The notes: a model not told the origin generated them from the sequence alone. DNA of 64,000 bases from a virus (IMGVR_UViG_3300036715_000875:1-64000); one strand, 5' to 3'; positions 25,635-35,537 are shown, numbered from the stretch's first letter. Made by a program: numbers and translations.

Positions 25635-26254
25635 TGGCTGTTATTAAAAACTTTCTCTACGACAGTCTATCATATATGGTAACAACAGGTGTTAGTCCTG
25701 TTGTTGTAAATAACCAAGTATATTTGCCTAAAATAAGTATGCCAACTGTTCAATGGTCTATTAGCTTTGGGAATATAAAATCTGACCTAGCTAATTTTAT
25801 CCAAAATATGATCTGGGAAGACGTGAATAACTTATACCTAGCTTCTAATGTATTTCCATCTATGAAATTATTTAAAGTCACTGGTGGAGTATCACCATTC
25901 TATACTTATAGGTATACTCATGAAGAAGTTTTTTATGGGGGTAGCTACTATGATATCACTAATAGAAAGCTATCATTCACAACTGATGGAACTAGTGATT
26001 TTATAACTGATGGAGATCTTATCATAACAATAGCTTCTATAGGGACTATTAGTCTAGAAAATAAGAGAGTTCCTCATTATGTACATTTTACTGATGGAAC
26101 TTTTAAACTTAAGCATACAGCTATGGGCATAGTAGATACTAGTGCAATGTTTACTGAGTATTTTACCCCAACGTTAGATACGCTAATCACTGGTACGGGC
26201 CAGGTAATTACATATGTAGGACGCTCAAATGCTAGTGACTCTGGAATTTTATAA
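25634..26254 (+). CDS. Putative distal tail protein
   Basis: The 206-residue beta-rich protein directly follows the tape measure (TAATG overlap; AGGAG as ribosome binding site). In siphoviruses this place holds the distal tail or minor tail protein that forms the ring at the tip. The N terminus has a KISMPTVQWSISFGN segment; the C-terminal half has alternating beta pattern. I see no decisive motif. Confidence 0.5.
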   Translation: MAVIKNFLYDSLSYMVTTGVSPVVVNNQVYLPKISMPTVQWSISFGNIKSDLANFIQNMIWEDVNNLYLASNVFPSMKLFKVTGGVSPFYTYRYTHEEVFYGGSYYDITNRKLSFTTDGTSDFITDGDLIITIASIGTISLENKRVPHYVHFTDGTFKLKHTAMGIVDTSAMFTEYFTPTLDTLITGTGQVITYVGRSNASDSGIL

Positions 26255-27077
26255 CTCATTTAAAATAGCTAATCATAACCTTGATAGTACAGCTATATTT
26301 ATAGATAGGCTAGAGTTTACTGGACTATCTATAAAACGAGGTATAACAACTGATACAGCTACACTAGTGATTAGTAAAACAGTCTTTGATAGTTTAGGAA
26401 TGTCTCTAATATACTTAGTAATGAATACTCCAGTTAAAGTTAGCTTCTATGATCTTAATACTGAGACGTTTAGACCAGCCTTAGATGGATATGTAGCTAA
26501 GATGTCTAACAAGGGAACTGATAGTGTATCTATGAGTCTAGAGTCTAAGAGTTCTTTTCACTCTAAGCAATTCTTTGTACCTGATATAGACTCATCATGT
26601 CAGAATCAAGCTTACTCAAAGATGTGTGGCTTAAATAGAGATCTATTTAAAGGTGTAGACCCAGTTATATCAATAGACTGTTTAACTGGGGCGATAGATT
26701 ATACTCCAGCATTACAAGGAGCTTTTGGAGATATAGATAATATTTATCTAGCTCATATAGTCTTAGGTGGCTTATTTAATACCCGTGTAGTTAGTATTGA
26801 TAAAGTGGCTAATAAGTTTTATGTTCTATTAAACTACTATGACATGAGTATAACTACAAGTCTGACTGCCTATCTATACTGCAATAAAACATTTGGAATG
26901 TGTTATGAGAGGTTTAATAATGTTAAATCATTTTATGGGTTTCCTTCAATGAGCCAAGGGGTTAAAACATTTAATATATTCTCCGCTACAAATATTACCT
27001 ATTGTGGGCAAAATATAGCTACAACAGATACAGCTAGTTGTAGTAGTGATACTAATTTATTCGGGATACAATTATGA
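26229..27077 (+). CDS. Tail tip protein, DUF2163/BR0599-like
   Basis: The 282-residue protein ends with a cysteine motif (YCNKTFGMCYERFNNVKSFY, followed by GFP). This closely resembles the C-terminal signature of the DUF2163/phage BR0599 family, known from tail tips of gene transfer agents and related siphoviruses. There it belongs to the hub region and may bind an iron-sulfur centre. Here further cysteines lie at about residues 124, 133, 151 and in the last 30. It overlaps the previous gene by 26 bases and the next by four. Confidence 0.7.
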   Translation: MLVTLEFYNSFKIANHNLDSTAIFIDRLEFTGLSIKRGITTDTATLVISKTVFDSLGMSLIYLVMNTPVKVSFYDLNTETFRPALDGYVAKMSNKGTDSVSMSLESKSSFHSKQFFVPDIDSSCQNQAYSKMCGLNRDLFKGVDPVISIDCLTGAIDYTPALQGAFGDIDNIYLAHIVLGGLFNTRVVSIDKVANKFYVLLNYYDMSITTSLTAYLYCNKTFGMCYERFNNVKSFYGFPSMSQGVKTFNIFSATNITYCGQNIATTDTASCSSDTNLFGIQL

Positions 27078-29347
27078 CAGGACTATTAAATAGCTTCGTA
27101 TATGCGGAGAACCTTTGTACAGGCTCACAAGGAGATCAGCTCTCAAACTGTATAACAGAGAATCTAAGGTTTCTACCTTACTTAGATGATAAGACTGAAG
27201 CTACAGTTAAAGATATTGGGTTTATAAAGGCTAAGCAACTTCCATACTTATCAGGTAAAACCTATGTAACTCTACAGCCAATAGGCATAGCTAATGCCAC
27301 TGCTCAGATGATGCAGCAGAATGACTATGGGGTTATTTCATTCAGATGTCTAGAGGCATTTAGTCGCCCTATGTTAAGTATCCCTAGACTACAAGACCTT
27401 GGGCTTCTTGCAAAAGAAATTAATATTACTGAGACTATTATAGTAGAGCCTACAAGTGTAGTAACAGGAGGAGTACCTTTAAGAGACATTACAGCCTGTT
27501 TAGGGGATATCTGGTGTATAGCTGATGCTTATTTATTCAATACTAGAAATCTTTCGCTAAGCTATAGTACCAGTATTGCAACAGTTATTTCTGGACTTGA
27601 GGCGATAAAGAAGCTTATAAATGGGACTGGCGACTATTATACTCTTCCAAGTTTAGCTAGTAAAGTATCCACAGCTTTAGCTAGTGCAAATACAGCCAAT
27701 AGTACAGTTATAAACCAATTTGATCTGGCTATTGCTCATGTGACTTCTATGCCTGTAACATGGGATAGAACATATCTACTAGATACATTTAACTCTGCGA
27801 AGACTCTAATAGTTAGTTCCTTTGATTTAGCTACCTTAAATACTTCAATTCAAACTAATGTAGTCACGCCTCTTAGTGTCATAACAAGTGCAACAGATTT
27901 CACTATCTTTGACTTTAATATAACTGATGGTGTAGCTGTATGGATAACCGCGCTAGACTTATCTAATAGCCAGCAAAAGATCTTTTCTACTCAACAATTA
28001 TTGGGCTCTTGGGGAACTCCTCCATCATATGACCCTTCAGTGACTAACGCTAAACAGTACTTGATTAGAAACGTAGCAGTTATGTATATTTATGAAATAT
28101 TCAATGCAATAACTTATATTCTAGATAAAGTTCAAGTGCTTTATAACGTGTCTAATGTATCTCAGACTATTAATGAAATTACTGAATACGAAGCTAAATT
28201 AGCTATTTATGCTAGTTATCAGGACCATTCTTATAGTTCTATTATATCTCAGTTCACAGATATAACCTTATCAGTAGATAGTATATCTTATGGAGCTAAA
28301 TATACAGCTGCCTTAGAGGTACTAAATACCTTAGTAACTACTTTTAGTACTGGAACAGTTAAAGCAGATATACTAGCTCTAGACCCAGCACTAGATACCT
28401 ATAGAGTTTCAGTAGAGACTAGAATAGATGCTTATTGGGATGCAGCTGGAACTAGTTTTAAAATTCAATTATCAAATATGAAAACTTTAATAGAAGATGC
28501 TATTAGAGTACCAAGTGCTATAGACCTATCAGGGGGAGGGTTAGCCACAAACCCAAATACTCCAACGGCTGTTACCTACTCAGCTTCTGGAGAGGTAATG
28601 ACTTTAAACCTAGGGTATGACTTTAAAGATAAGAATAAGTATTACTTTGCTGATGTAGCTCTTGCAGTTGGCTTCGGTAGGCTTACACAGCTACATTCTA
28701 TTCAAATAGGAGAAGAGCTCTATTTAGCTGAGAATATGCTAGACTCTGCAGGAAACCCAGTAACTGGGATATCTGAGGCTGGGGCATCTAAGTACACCTT
28801 TACTCGTAATGTATTACCTACCTATAGTCCAGTAGTTCAAATGTATATTTACCCTGGATTGCCTAACCAACCATATTGCCCTACAGTAAATGCCTATAAT
28901 AACTTCGCTGTAACTAAGTATTCTGGAATGTTTACAAAGCTACTACCTATATCTGCACAGAATCCCACGGGTTCAACTATGGGACTATATGTATTTACAG
29001 GGTATAAACCCTTAGAAGCAACTGTAGAAAATATATACCAGCTTGGCTCTATAGATATAAATTCTATAAATCTAAATGACCCTACTATAGATGATAAGTC
29101 TTATGAGGCAATGCTACAGAGGCAAGTAGTAAGTCTAACAAACTCAAATTCTCTATTAAGAGATGGTGTTATAACCACAGATGACTTAAAGTACTATTTT
29201 AAAGCAGAGATATTTGATACTACTAACACTATGTCATTATCTAATCTAGCCATTGTTGAGTTCATAAATTTCCCCTTAGGGTCTTCAGTTAAAGTCCCTG
29301 AGATTATTATGAACTTCACTGTAGCTGACCCATATCCAAAGGCTTAA
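27074..29347 (+). CDS. Large tail hub / tail structural protein
   Basis: The 757-residue protein follows the DUF2163-like gene, where such phages code their hub. The N-terminal 120 residues contain three cysteines. A middle part (about 170-480) is helical and looks coiled, and the C-terminal 250 residues are beta-rich with TFTRNVLPTYSPVVQMYIYP. No enzymatic motif is seen. It probably links tail tip and fibres; the exact role is not known. Confidence 0.6.
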   Translation: MTGLLNSFVYAENLCTGSQGDQLSNCITENLRFLPYLDDKTEATVKDIGFIKAKQLPYLSGKTYVTLQPIGIANATAQMMQQNDYGVISFRCLEAFSRPMLSIPRLQDLGLLAKEINITETIIVEPTSVVTGGVPLRDITACLGDIWCIADAYLFNTRNLSLSYSTSIATVISGLEAIKKLINGTGDYYTLPSLASKVSTALASANTANSTVINQFDLAIAHVTSMPVTWDRTYLLDTFNSAKTLIVSSFDLATLNTSIQTNVVTPLSVITSATDFTIFDFNITDGVAVWITALDLSNSQQKIFSTQQLLGSWGTPPSYDPSVTNAKQYLIRNVAVMYIYEIFNAITYILDKVQVLYNVSNVSQTINEITEYEAKLAIYASYQDHSYSSIISQFTDITLSVDSISYGAKYTAALEVLNTLVTTFSTGTVKADILALDPALDTYRVSVETRIDAYWDAAGTSFKIQLSNMKTLIEDAIRVPSAIDLSGGGLATNPNTPTAVTYSASGEVMTLNLGYDFKDKNKYYFADVALAVGFGRLTQLHSIQIGEELYLAENMLDSAGNPVTGISEAGASKYTFTRNVLPTYSPVVQMYIYPGLPNQPYCPTVNAYNNFAVTKYSGMFTKLLPISAQNPTGSTMGLYVFTGYKPLEATVENIYQLGSIDINSINLNDPTIDDKSYEAMLQRQVVSLTNSNSLLRDGVITTDDLKYYFKAEIFDTTNTMSLSNLAIVEFINFPLGSSVKVPEIIMNFTVADPYPKA

Positions 29348-29349
29348 CT

Positions 29350-29970
29350 ATGGAACTAACTAACTTCACTAATTTTAGAAATGACTTTCTATCGGACTTA
29401 GAATCTATAGATAGGTTTTCTTTACAGAATGCCCCTCTAGACTATGGGTTAAATCTGCAGTTTAAAACTTTAAGGGACTTATTTGCCTACTTAGTAGGTA
29501 TACATAATATGGAACCTATATTTGGTAATGTAAACACTTTCATAAAGCCAAATGCCCTACTAGCTAACTATACTAAAACCTATGAGCAGTTTATCACTGA
29601 GTCAACCATAAGTGGTGTTAATACGTTTAGCTTCTTACCTATAACAGGACTAGATGAGTCAGGGCTAACTTTCTTTGATAGTGGTTTATATGGAGAGAGA
29701 AATAACTATAAGCCATTAGGTGCAGTAGGAGAGGCTATACTAGACTCTAAGATAACTATGTCTCTTCAAGAAGCTATACAGTTCTTTGATTCCAATTTTA
29801 AAAATAAGTATTTTAAAGGGGCAGTAGTGTTTACTAGCGTCAAGTTCTATACAAAAGGCGAGGTTATTTATATTTCAGATAAGAATTTCTATATCCTAGT
29901 AACCTCCTATAAAGATGAACGTGAAGGTGTTTATTCTTACTCTGGCGTACTAACTGTGAAGGGTTCCTAA
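29350..29970 (+). CDS. Tail protein of unknown role
   Basis: The 206-residue product lies between the hub-like protein and a collagen-like fibre, beginning [25 protein letters not shown] precedes the ATG, and the stop overlaps the next start (TAATG). The C-terminal third has a beta pattern ([20 protein letters not shown]). It is probably a minor tail protein that anchors the fibre; family not recognised. Confidence 0.5.
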   Translation: MELTNFTNFRNDFLSDLESIDRFSLQNAPLDYGLNLQFKTLRDLFAYLVGIHNMEPIFGNVNTFIKPNALLANYTKTYEQFITESTISGVNTFSFLPITGLDESGLTFFDSGLYGERNNYKPLGAVGEAILDSKITMSLQEAIQFFDSNFKNKYFKGAVVFTSVKFYTKGEVIYISDKNFYILVTSYKDEREGVYSYSGVLTVKGS

Positions 29971-31454
29971 TGATAAACTATTACCACGCATATAATACTA
30001 TAGACCCTACTAAGCCATATTCTATTCATATGGTAGAGGCTGGACTATCAACAGCTAATATAGCTCTATATGTTAATAATACTTTTATCAAGTATTTTAC
30101 ACCCAATAAAGTATCAGGTGGGAGTTTAGTAGTAACTAAAAAGTTTAACCACGGCTATAATATACTAGAGAATTTACACTCTGGTACGATAGCTACTTAT
30201 ATAGACCCTAGAATAGATAGCGCTATATTTAATGAAAATACTTACATTTATGTAAAGAATACCCTAGGTAAGTTTTTACATAGGGTACCAGATACTACAG
30301 ATAGTTATGAGTGGCATGATACTAGCCGGACTAAGTTTTTCTTTAATCCTTATTTTTGGGACTCTAAGTATCTATGGGAAAGACTCTTTGGGTATGTACC
30401 CACAGGTATTAGCTTAACTAGCCAATGGCCTGAAGTAGACGAAATAAATCTATTCTCAAAAAGAACTTTAGTAGTGCAAGATACCTGGACTGGTATGAGA
30501 ACTATTACTACTATAGTACCAAGTAATATTAACTATTTTACAAATAACCTTACTGGAACAGAAGTCACTATTAATCTAAGCCATGAACTAGACCTAGACT
30601 TAGAAACTGGAGATGAGGTAATTTTTACTAATGGTAAAGATAGACTAGCCTTTACATATAACCCTGAGAATAACGCTAGTGTTAAAATTAATGGTATCTT
30701 AGTCCCAGGAGTAGTTAATATTCCTAACTATACTAGACCTATAATACATATACCTGTAGTTACTATCCAACCTAATAAGACCTTACTTTTCACTAAGAGT
30801 TTGCTTAATGGCGTGAATAACTTTACAATTGACTATAGAGGAGTTATTTATCCAGTTAGTGTCACAACAACGGCTCACCCAAATAGCTTAACTATGTATG
30901 ATCTAGCACCACTATATGATATGACACAAGAGCATATAATACAGGGACCACTAAGTCTACCTGGAGACGAAGACCTTTTATCAGGCTTTGTTGGTCCTGC
31001 TGGACCAGCGGGCCCCGCAGGTTTTACCGGGCCTAGTGGCCCTCAAGGTCTTATAGGTCCAGCTGGACCTGTAGGTTTTACCGGACCTAAGGGTCCTACA
31101 GGTCTTACAGGTCCTGCAGGTCCTGTTGGACCTAAGAGTAGTAAGGTAGTAAAGTATAATATCACAGGACCTCTAGAGTCATCTATAGGTAGCTTAAGGT
31201 GGTATCCTGAAGATCTAGTCACTCTTACAGGAGTGTATTTTATACTAGGAGCTCCTAGTACAGGAGTTCCTAGTATAGATGTGAAAAAGAATGGACTAAC
31301 GGTTTTAACTACTCTAGTTTCTGCTAATGTAGGCGCATATAAGTCTACAATAGTTAATCTAAATGTACCGTTAACAACGCTAGACTATTTAACTGTTGAT
31401 ATAGTCAACCCAGGTAATGCCGTAGACGCTACCATATGTATAGTATATTTTTAA
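29970..31454 (+). CDS. Tail fibre protein with collagen-like segment
   Basis: The 494-residue protein has a beta-rich N-terminal body of about 335 residues. Then come seventeen consecutive Gly-X-Y triplets (residues 339-389, coded by 30984-31136) and a C-terminal globular domain of about 100 residues. Collagen-like triplets form trimeric rods in phage fibres, and the C-terminal domain is the likely trimer-forming or receptor-binding head. Many triplets carry Pro in the second position. Confidence 0.7.
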   Translation: MINYYHAYNTIDPTKPYSIHMVEAGLSTANIALYVNNTFIKYFTPNKVSGGSLVVTKKFNHGYNILENLHSGTIATYIDPRIDSAIFNENTYIYVKNTLGKFLHRVPDTTDSYEWHDTSRTKFFFNPYFWDSKYLWERLFGYVPTGISLTSQWPEVDEINLFSKRTLVVQDTWTGMRTITTIVPSNINYFTNNLTGTEVTINLSHELDLDLETGDEVIFTNGKDRLAFTYNPENNASVKINGILVPGVVNIPNYTRPIIHIPVVTIQPNKTLLFTKSLLNGVNNFTIDYRGVIYPVSVTTTAHPNSLTMYDLAPLYDMTQEHIIQGPLSLPGDEDLLSGFVGPAGPAGPAGFTGPSGPQGLIGPAGPVGFTGPKGPTGLTGPAGPVGPKSSKVVKYNITGPLESSIGSLRWYPEDLVTLTGVYFILGAPSTGVPSIDVKKNGLTVLTTLVSANVGAYKSTIVNLNVPLTTLDYLTVDIVNPGNAVDATICIVYF

Positions 31455-31463
31455 GGAGTCATC

Positions 31464-33500
31464 ATGTCAGTAACCGTAAATAACACAGGTCCAGCTTCGC
31501 GCCAAATAGTAGTATTAGATGAAGTTACTTCTCAAGGTATAATCGCAGGAATCAATACTGCACTTATAGCCCTTGGCTGGACACTATTTGATTCAGCTAC
31601 ATCAGGGTCAAGAGGTATGTTAACAACTAAAGTATACTCGGCTGTGAATAATGATAATGCCACTACACCAACGACTAAGTATATGATTTTACGCTATGAT
31701 TTACCGAAAGCGTATTTCTATGTAAGCTGCTGTGAGTCCTGGGATGCAGTTAATAAGCTAGCACTCAATGAGTCGTCTTTACCTAAAACTAGGTCATTCC
31801 CAATACCTCTACAGCAAAGTTCATATACTTTATATATCTTTGCCTCAGCTAGATATGCTGCGTTTATGCCAGTACTTGGACAAGAGCCAGGTATGTGGCA
31901 AGGTGTATTTGAATTTGAACGAGAAGCTACAGAAGATATTACAGACCTAGCCATACCTTGTTTTGGTTGGACAAGTGCAGTCACCTTAGGTGCTAACTAT
32001 GGTAATGCTCCTGCTGCTACAGGTACATATGGTGCAGCTCCTCAAGTATTCTCTGTACCTAGGGATAGACTTGGTAATACTGGAGTTCTTGCCTCTCAAA
32101 GATTTGCTATTTCTACAGCCTTTGGTGTGTACCCTCCACCAAAAGATATAGTCCCTAACTTATATACTGCAGGAGGGCTCACAACAGCTATAGCACCGGC
32201 GAATGGTATGCTCCAGGCTTTTGGTACAAACCTCAGTTATACTTGGAATGTCTCTAAGAGAGTTATTAGTAATTTAAAGCTTACAGGGATAGACGCTGCC
32301 TATGTTGCTGGTAGGTTATATGGCCTAAAAGTTATACCTTCTCTAGGTAATGCTCTTGATACAGTAAGTATTCCAATTGACTCATCTGGTTTTTTCGTTG
32401 ACTCTGGAGGGGTCTCAACTAGTCATATTATGCTAACCCTACCAGGAGGGTACCCTGATACTAACTTAGTAGCCGCAAATAGGCTCATTTATACCCTCTT
32501 AAACTCTGGGCCAGCTACGGCAGTTGCAGCTGGAATGGTTCTTAAGGGAACTTTACTCTACTACGTAACTGGGAGTCAATTACGGAAAGCTTCAACAATT
32601 ACTGGTTTTGACTCATTAGTAGCTACTTTACCGTCTGCAGGTAATGATTTAATATTTGATGGGACAAACACGCTCTATATTAGTACAGCTTCAGGGGTAT
32701 CTAGACTAATAGTTAGTACTGAAGTTCTAACGAATCTTGATATAGCTGGAGGAATTGCATCCTTAGGCATAGATGATAACTTTTTATATGGCGCTTATAT
32801 GACAGTTAGTACAACTCCAGCATTGGCTATAATTGATCTAGGTGCATTTAGTCTTACTAGAACTTATACTTCTACATTTAATACTACTACAGCCTGTAGA
32901 TTTACAGGTATTTTTGTAAGCGATTATACTGGGGCTGTAATAACAACTAATTTAGGGAATAATATTGCAGCCGCCGCGAACTATAAAGCCTGGAGAATCT
33001 TGGGAGCAGATGCTTCCGGAGCAGTGTCATCTTTTGCAGTTTCAGTGGCTGCATCTTTAACCCTAGGGACTAGTGCTCATTATGATGGTACAGCTCTTTG
33101 GTTATGTGGGTCTGATAACAATGCCTATGCTATCTCTGTGGACCAATTAACACTACTAGCAACTGTAGCTATGGGAGCAATCTCAACAACTGGAGGTACG
33201 GTCGCTACCTTTATATCTCCAGTATTTAGAGGTATGTTTGCTCTAACTAATAATGCTACTGCCGCACACTATTTTACAAACTTTAGGCACGGCCAAGCAA
33301 CTGGGGCAACCTTAACAGCAAGTAGTGTAGGGTCAGCTCTTACAGGGGCAGGAAATAACGCGGTAAATGTCCCTTCTATTAGTGATGGTATTAGTCTGTA
33401 CCGCTGTAACACAGGTAATGCGATTTCTAAGTTTTCATCTCAGTACATTGGTAGAAGCTCTATAGGTACAGCTGCTGCGAATATCTTATTACCTTTCTAA
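31464..33500 (+). CDS. Large beta-rich virion protein
   Basis: The 678-residue protein opens with MSVTVNNTGPASRQIVVLDE and has an early segment (about 20-200) seen in phage tail proteins, with aromatic residues and ECESW-like turns. From about residue 270 it carries repeated beta strands (for example DGTNTLYISTASGVSRLIVS) spaced about 50-60 residues apart, as in a beta-propeller. Such a domain fits receptor or surface binding. AAGGAG precedes the ATG. Confidence 0.55.
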   Translation: MSVTVNNTGPASRQIVVLDEVTSQGIIAGINTALIALGWTLFDSATSGSRGMLTTKVYSAVNNDNATTPTTKYMILRYDLPKAYFYVSCCESWDAVNKLALNESSLPKTRSFPIPLQQSSYTLYIFASARYAAFMPVLGQEPGMWQGVFEFEREATEDITDLAIPCFGWTSAVTLGANYGNAPAATGTYGAAPQVFSVPRDRLGNTGVLASQRFAISTAFGVYPPPKDIVPNLYTAGGLTTAIAPANGMLQAFGTNLSYTWNVSKRVISNLKLTGIDAAYVAGRLYGLKVIPSLGNALDTVSIPIDSSGFFVDSGGVSTSHIMLTLPGGYPDTNLVAANRLIYTLLNSGPATAVAAGMVLKGTLLYYVTGSQLRKASTITGFDSLVATLPSAGNDLIFDGTNTLYISTASGVSRLIVSTEVLTNLDIAGGIASLGIDDNFLYGAYMTVSTTPALAIIDLGAFSLTRTYTSTFNTTTACRFTGIFVSDYTGAVITTNLGNNIAAAANYKAWRILGADASGAVSSFAVSVAASLTLGTSAHYDGTALWLCGSDNNAYAISVDQLTLLATVAMGAISTTGGTVATFISPVFRGMFALTNNATAAHYFTNFRHGQATGATLTASSVGSALTGAGNNAVNVPSISDGISLYRCNTGNAISKFSSQYIGRSSIGTAAANILLPF

Positions 33501-33503
33501 GCC

Positions 33504-33959
33504 ATGGCAGATATATCTATTGTGGTTGTATCAGCTTCAGTCTTAAAGCGTGGTGCTAGAGGACTTGTAATAGCACCTGCTAAGCTAGGTGTTAGAGTTA
33601 CTCAAGTAGTTGCATCAACAGTAGCTCAATTACGAGTAGCTAGAAACCTAACTAAGCCTATTTCAGCCTCCAGCTTAAAGCGTGGCGCTAGAGGACTTGT
33701 AATAGCACCTCCTAAGCTAGGTATCAGAGTTACTCAAGTAGTTGCATCAACAGTAGCTCAAGTACGAGTAGCTAGAAACCTAACTAGGCCTATTTCGTCA
33801 TCCGTCTTAAAGCTAAGTGCGGTGAGTCTATCTAGGCCTGTATCTACTAGAGCTCAGAAATCTAAAGGTAGTAGTATTAATCCACTATCTATACCTATTA
33901 AGGTATATAGTCCTGAGCCAATAGTATATACTAGAGCTACATCGTATACTTGGGGTTAA
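33504..33959 (+). CDS. Basic repeat protein after the tail genes
   Basis: The 151-residue product is strongly basic and built on a 44-residue tandem repeat: SLKRGARGLVIAP-type units begin at residues 14 and 58, and a shortened third starts at about 102. Each full unit has LKRGARG, then KLG, RVTQVVASTVAQ and RVARNLT. The high Arg/Lys and Val content suggests a beta-structured binder of acidic surfaces. The start lies just after the previous stop. No known family recognised. Confidence 0.55.
   Translation: MADISIVVVSASVLKRGARGLVIAPAKLGVRVTQVVASTVAQLRVARNLTKPISASSLKRGARGLVIAPPKLGIRVTQVVASTVAQVRVARNLTRPISSSVLKLSAVSLSRPVSTRAQKSKGSSINPLSIPIKVYSPEPIVYTRATSYTWG
33543..33806 (+). repeat. Two tandem 132-bp coding repeats
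   Basis: Units 33543-33674 and 33675-33806 are nearly identical at DNA level, with mostly silent or conservative changes. This indicates recent duplication inside the gene at 33504-33959. Confidence 0.75.
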
Positions 33960-34036
33960 GTAGCTGTATGCCTAGTAGGGTATGCCAAAGCTCTATAATA
34001 TACTAAGGGTAATTAATATTGATTAAGGTGTATAGT

Positions 34037-34561
34037 ATGAACATAGAGCAAGAAGCCGACTTTGAAAGACGACTTAGAATAGTTGAGAGCTTAGTAAGTA
34101 AGATTGAATATTTAATTAATCTTATGACTAATACATCTAACAGGGTGGATAGCCTAGAAGAGCATGATAAAGAAATTCTAGAGTTACTACATCATACTTA
34201 TCAGGTACAAGATAAAGATATCCAAGGGGCTCGTGAAGGGGCTATTAAGATAGCCACAGAGCATACAAACAAACTACATAGCATTGCTATTGAACAGACA
34301 AAAGATATGCACAGAGCAGCCATAGAACACTCTACAGAGAACCATAAACAAACTATAGCTCTACTAGCTGGGCAGTTTAGTTTATTTATAAGCGCTGTTG
34401 TTGGAGGGGCTTTATTTGTTTTATCTCTAAGTAACGCTATTGTAGAAGATCATACAGACGCTAAGAACATAACTAAAGTAGTAGAGAAACTTGATAGTAA
34501 GCTTGATATAGTAGTTAAAGAGATTCAGGATAATACAGTACAAGATGCTAGGTCAAAATGA
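34037..34561 (+). CDS. Coiled-coil membrane protein of lysis cassette
   Basis: The 174-residue protein (start ATG at 34037 after AAGGTG; an upstream TTG is rejected) has a long charged helical N-terminal part rich in His and Glu (to about residue 110). A single membrane helix follows (about 113-134, SLFISAVVGGALFVLSLSNA), then a helical tail. Place before the endolysin gene suggests a holin, a spanin-like or a tail-associated membrane protein. The charged 110-residue part before the helix is unusual for a holin. Confidence 0.5.
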   Translation: MNIEQEADFERRLRIVESLVSKIEYLINLMTNTSNRVDSLEEHDKEILELLHHTYQVQDKDIQGAREGAIKIATEHTNKLHSIAIEQTKDMHRAAIEHSTENHKQTIALLAGQFSLFISAVVGGALFVLSLSNAIVEDHTDAKNITKVVEKLDSKLDIVVKEIQDNTVQDARSK

Positions 34562-34905
34562 AAATAGAACTAAGTCTTCCAGATAACTATGATCGCCCAC
34601 ATAAGTGCGGCTGTGGAGCAGATAGTGCTAGAATTGACTTAGTACCAGATAGTATATTATTAGTATCAGTTAGGGATGCATGTTGCCCTCATGACTTTGA
34701 GTATACAGTAGGTGGTACACAAAAGGATAAGACAAGAGCTGATAGGAGATTTCTAGCTAATATGCTGAAGATTATTAACTCTCAGCCCTGGTACTATCCT
34801 AAGGAGATAGCAAAAGGTATAGCCTTTAGTTATTACTATGCAGTTAGACTAGAAGGTGATAAACACTTTAATTTTACACAGGAGAAGCCAGATGAAGCTG
34901 TCTGA
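34558..34905 (+). CDS. Lysis-cassette protein with HD...ADRRF motif
   Basis: The 115-residue protein contains CGCGADSARI near the N terminus, then ACCPHDFEYTVGG and TRADRRFLANML. This Cys-His-Asp then Ala-Asp-Arg pattern resembles small phage proteins of phospholipase A2-like or DUF1353-like type that are often coded next to endolysins. The enzymatic role is not shown. The start overlaps the upstream stop (ATGA), and the end overlaps the endolysin start. Confidence 0.5.
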   Translation: MKIELSLPDNYDRPHKCGCGADSARIDLVPDSILLVSVRDACCPHDFEYTVGGTQKDKTRADRRFLANMLKIINSQPWYYPKEIAKGIAFSYYYAVRLEGDKHFNFTQEKPDEAV

Positions 34906-35248
34906 AGAACAACAAAAATTTTCAAGAGACCTATGTATCTTTTTAACCTACGTCTTTTCACAAGGTTACGAAGTTACCTTTGGTGAAGTCCTTAGAACAG
35001 AGGCTCAGCAAAAGCTGTATATGGCCGGTGGCCAAAGTAAGACTATGGACTCAATGCACCTTATCAAGTGTGCAGCTGATCTTAGCTTCTTTAAAGATGG
35101 AAAGCTAGTAGCTACACCTAGGCCTCTAGGAAAGTACTGGGAAAGCCTTGATGAAGTTAACCGCTGGGGTGGTAGCTGGAGAGGCAAAATTGAGTCTGGT
35201 GCGAGTACATTTGTAGATGGACCACACTTTGAACGAAAGGTAGGATAA
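34892..35248 (+). CDS. Endolysin, M15-family peptidase
   Basis: The 118-residue protein cuts the peptide part of peptidoglycan. It has zinc-site motifs of M15 peptidases: SMHLIKCAADLSF (His56, Asp63) and GPHFE (His112), with the usual GEVLRTEAQQ opening. The size matches short phage L-alanyl-D-glutamate peptidases such as that of T5. The start is ATG at 34892 after AGGAG (34880-34884); a longer in-frame reading has no ribosome binding site. No signal sequence is present, so release needs a holin. Confidence 0.88.
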   Translation: MKLSEEQQKFSRDLCIFLTYVFSQGYEVTFGEVLRTEAQQKLYMAGGQSKTMDSMHLIKCAADLSFFKDGKLVATPRPLGKYWESLDEVNRWGGSWRGKIESGASTFVDGPHFERKVG

Positions 35249-35250
35249 CT

Positions 35251-35451
35251 ATGTATTGGAAAGACTTACTAAGCACTATTATACCCTTACTAGTAGAGCC
35301 ACTTATTAAAACCCTTATTAGTTCTTTAACTAAACATAAGGGCATAGATAATAGTATGGCTAAAGTCATGATAGAAGAAATTGGTAAAAGTGACTTGAAT
35401 GATATTAATCCACTAACAGCTGAGAGTCTAGCCAAAAGTCTAGACCGTTAA
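35251..35451 (+). CDS. Small amphipathic protein of lysis cassette
   Basis: The 66-residue product opens with MYWKDLLSTIIPLLVEPLIK, a hydrophobic stretch long enough to touch a membrane but containing Glu and Lys. A charged helical half follows. AGGATAAC lies before the ATG, three bases after the endolysin stop. It could be a holin-like or anti-holin protein; pattern and place only. Confidence 0.45.
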   Translation: MYWKDLLSTIIPLLVEPLIKTLISSLTKHKGIDNSMAKVMIEEIGKSDLNDINPLTAESLAKSLDR

Positions 35452-35478
35452 GGCTGCCATAACTATAGTATTCTATAG

Positions 35479-35523
35479 ATTAGTGGTATAAATAATTAAC
35501 CGGGCAAGTTATTATTCACTAAT
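35479..35523 (+). promoter_or_regulatory. Candidate promoter with flanking inverted repeat
   Basis: GGTATAAATAATTAA at 35485-35499 resembles an extended -10 and contains TATAAATA (35487-35494), the sequence of T4 late promoters. ATTAGTG (35479-35485) and CACTAAT (35517-35523) form a 7-bp inverted repeat around it, which could be an operator or a transcript hairpin. It would serve the highly expressed gene at 35538. A second such promoter was not found, so the resemblance to T4 may be chance. Confidence 0.35.
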
Positions 35524-35537
35524 TAAAAGGAACTACT

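Noticed and set aside
26229-26254. Overlap of 26 bases between two tail genes as sign of a frameshift fusion
   Set aside because: Each gene has its own plausible start, and the second protein is complete relative to its family, so a simple overlap explains it.
33960-34036. Direct GTATGCC repeat and a TATAATAT box before the lysis cassette
   Set aside because: The repeat is only seven bases long, with no inverted symmetry, and the box lacks the ACTT element; too weak to call a promoter.
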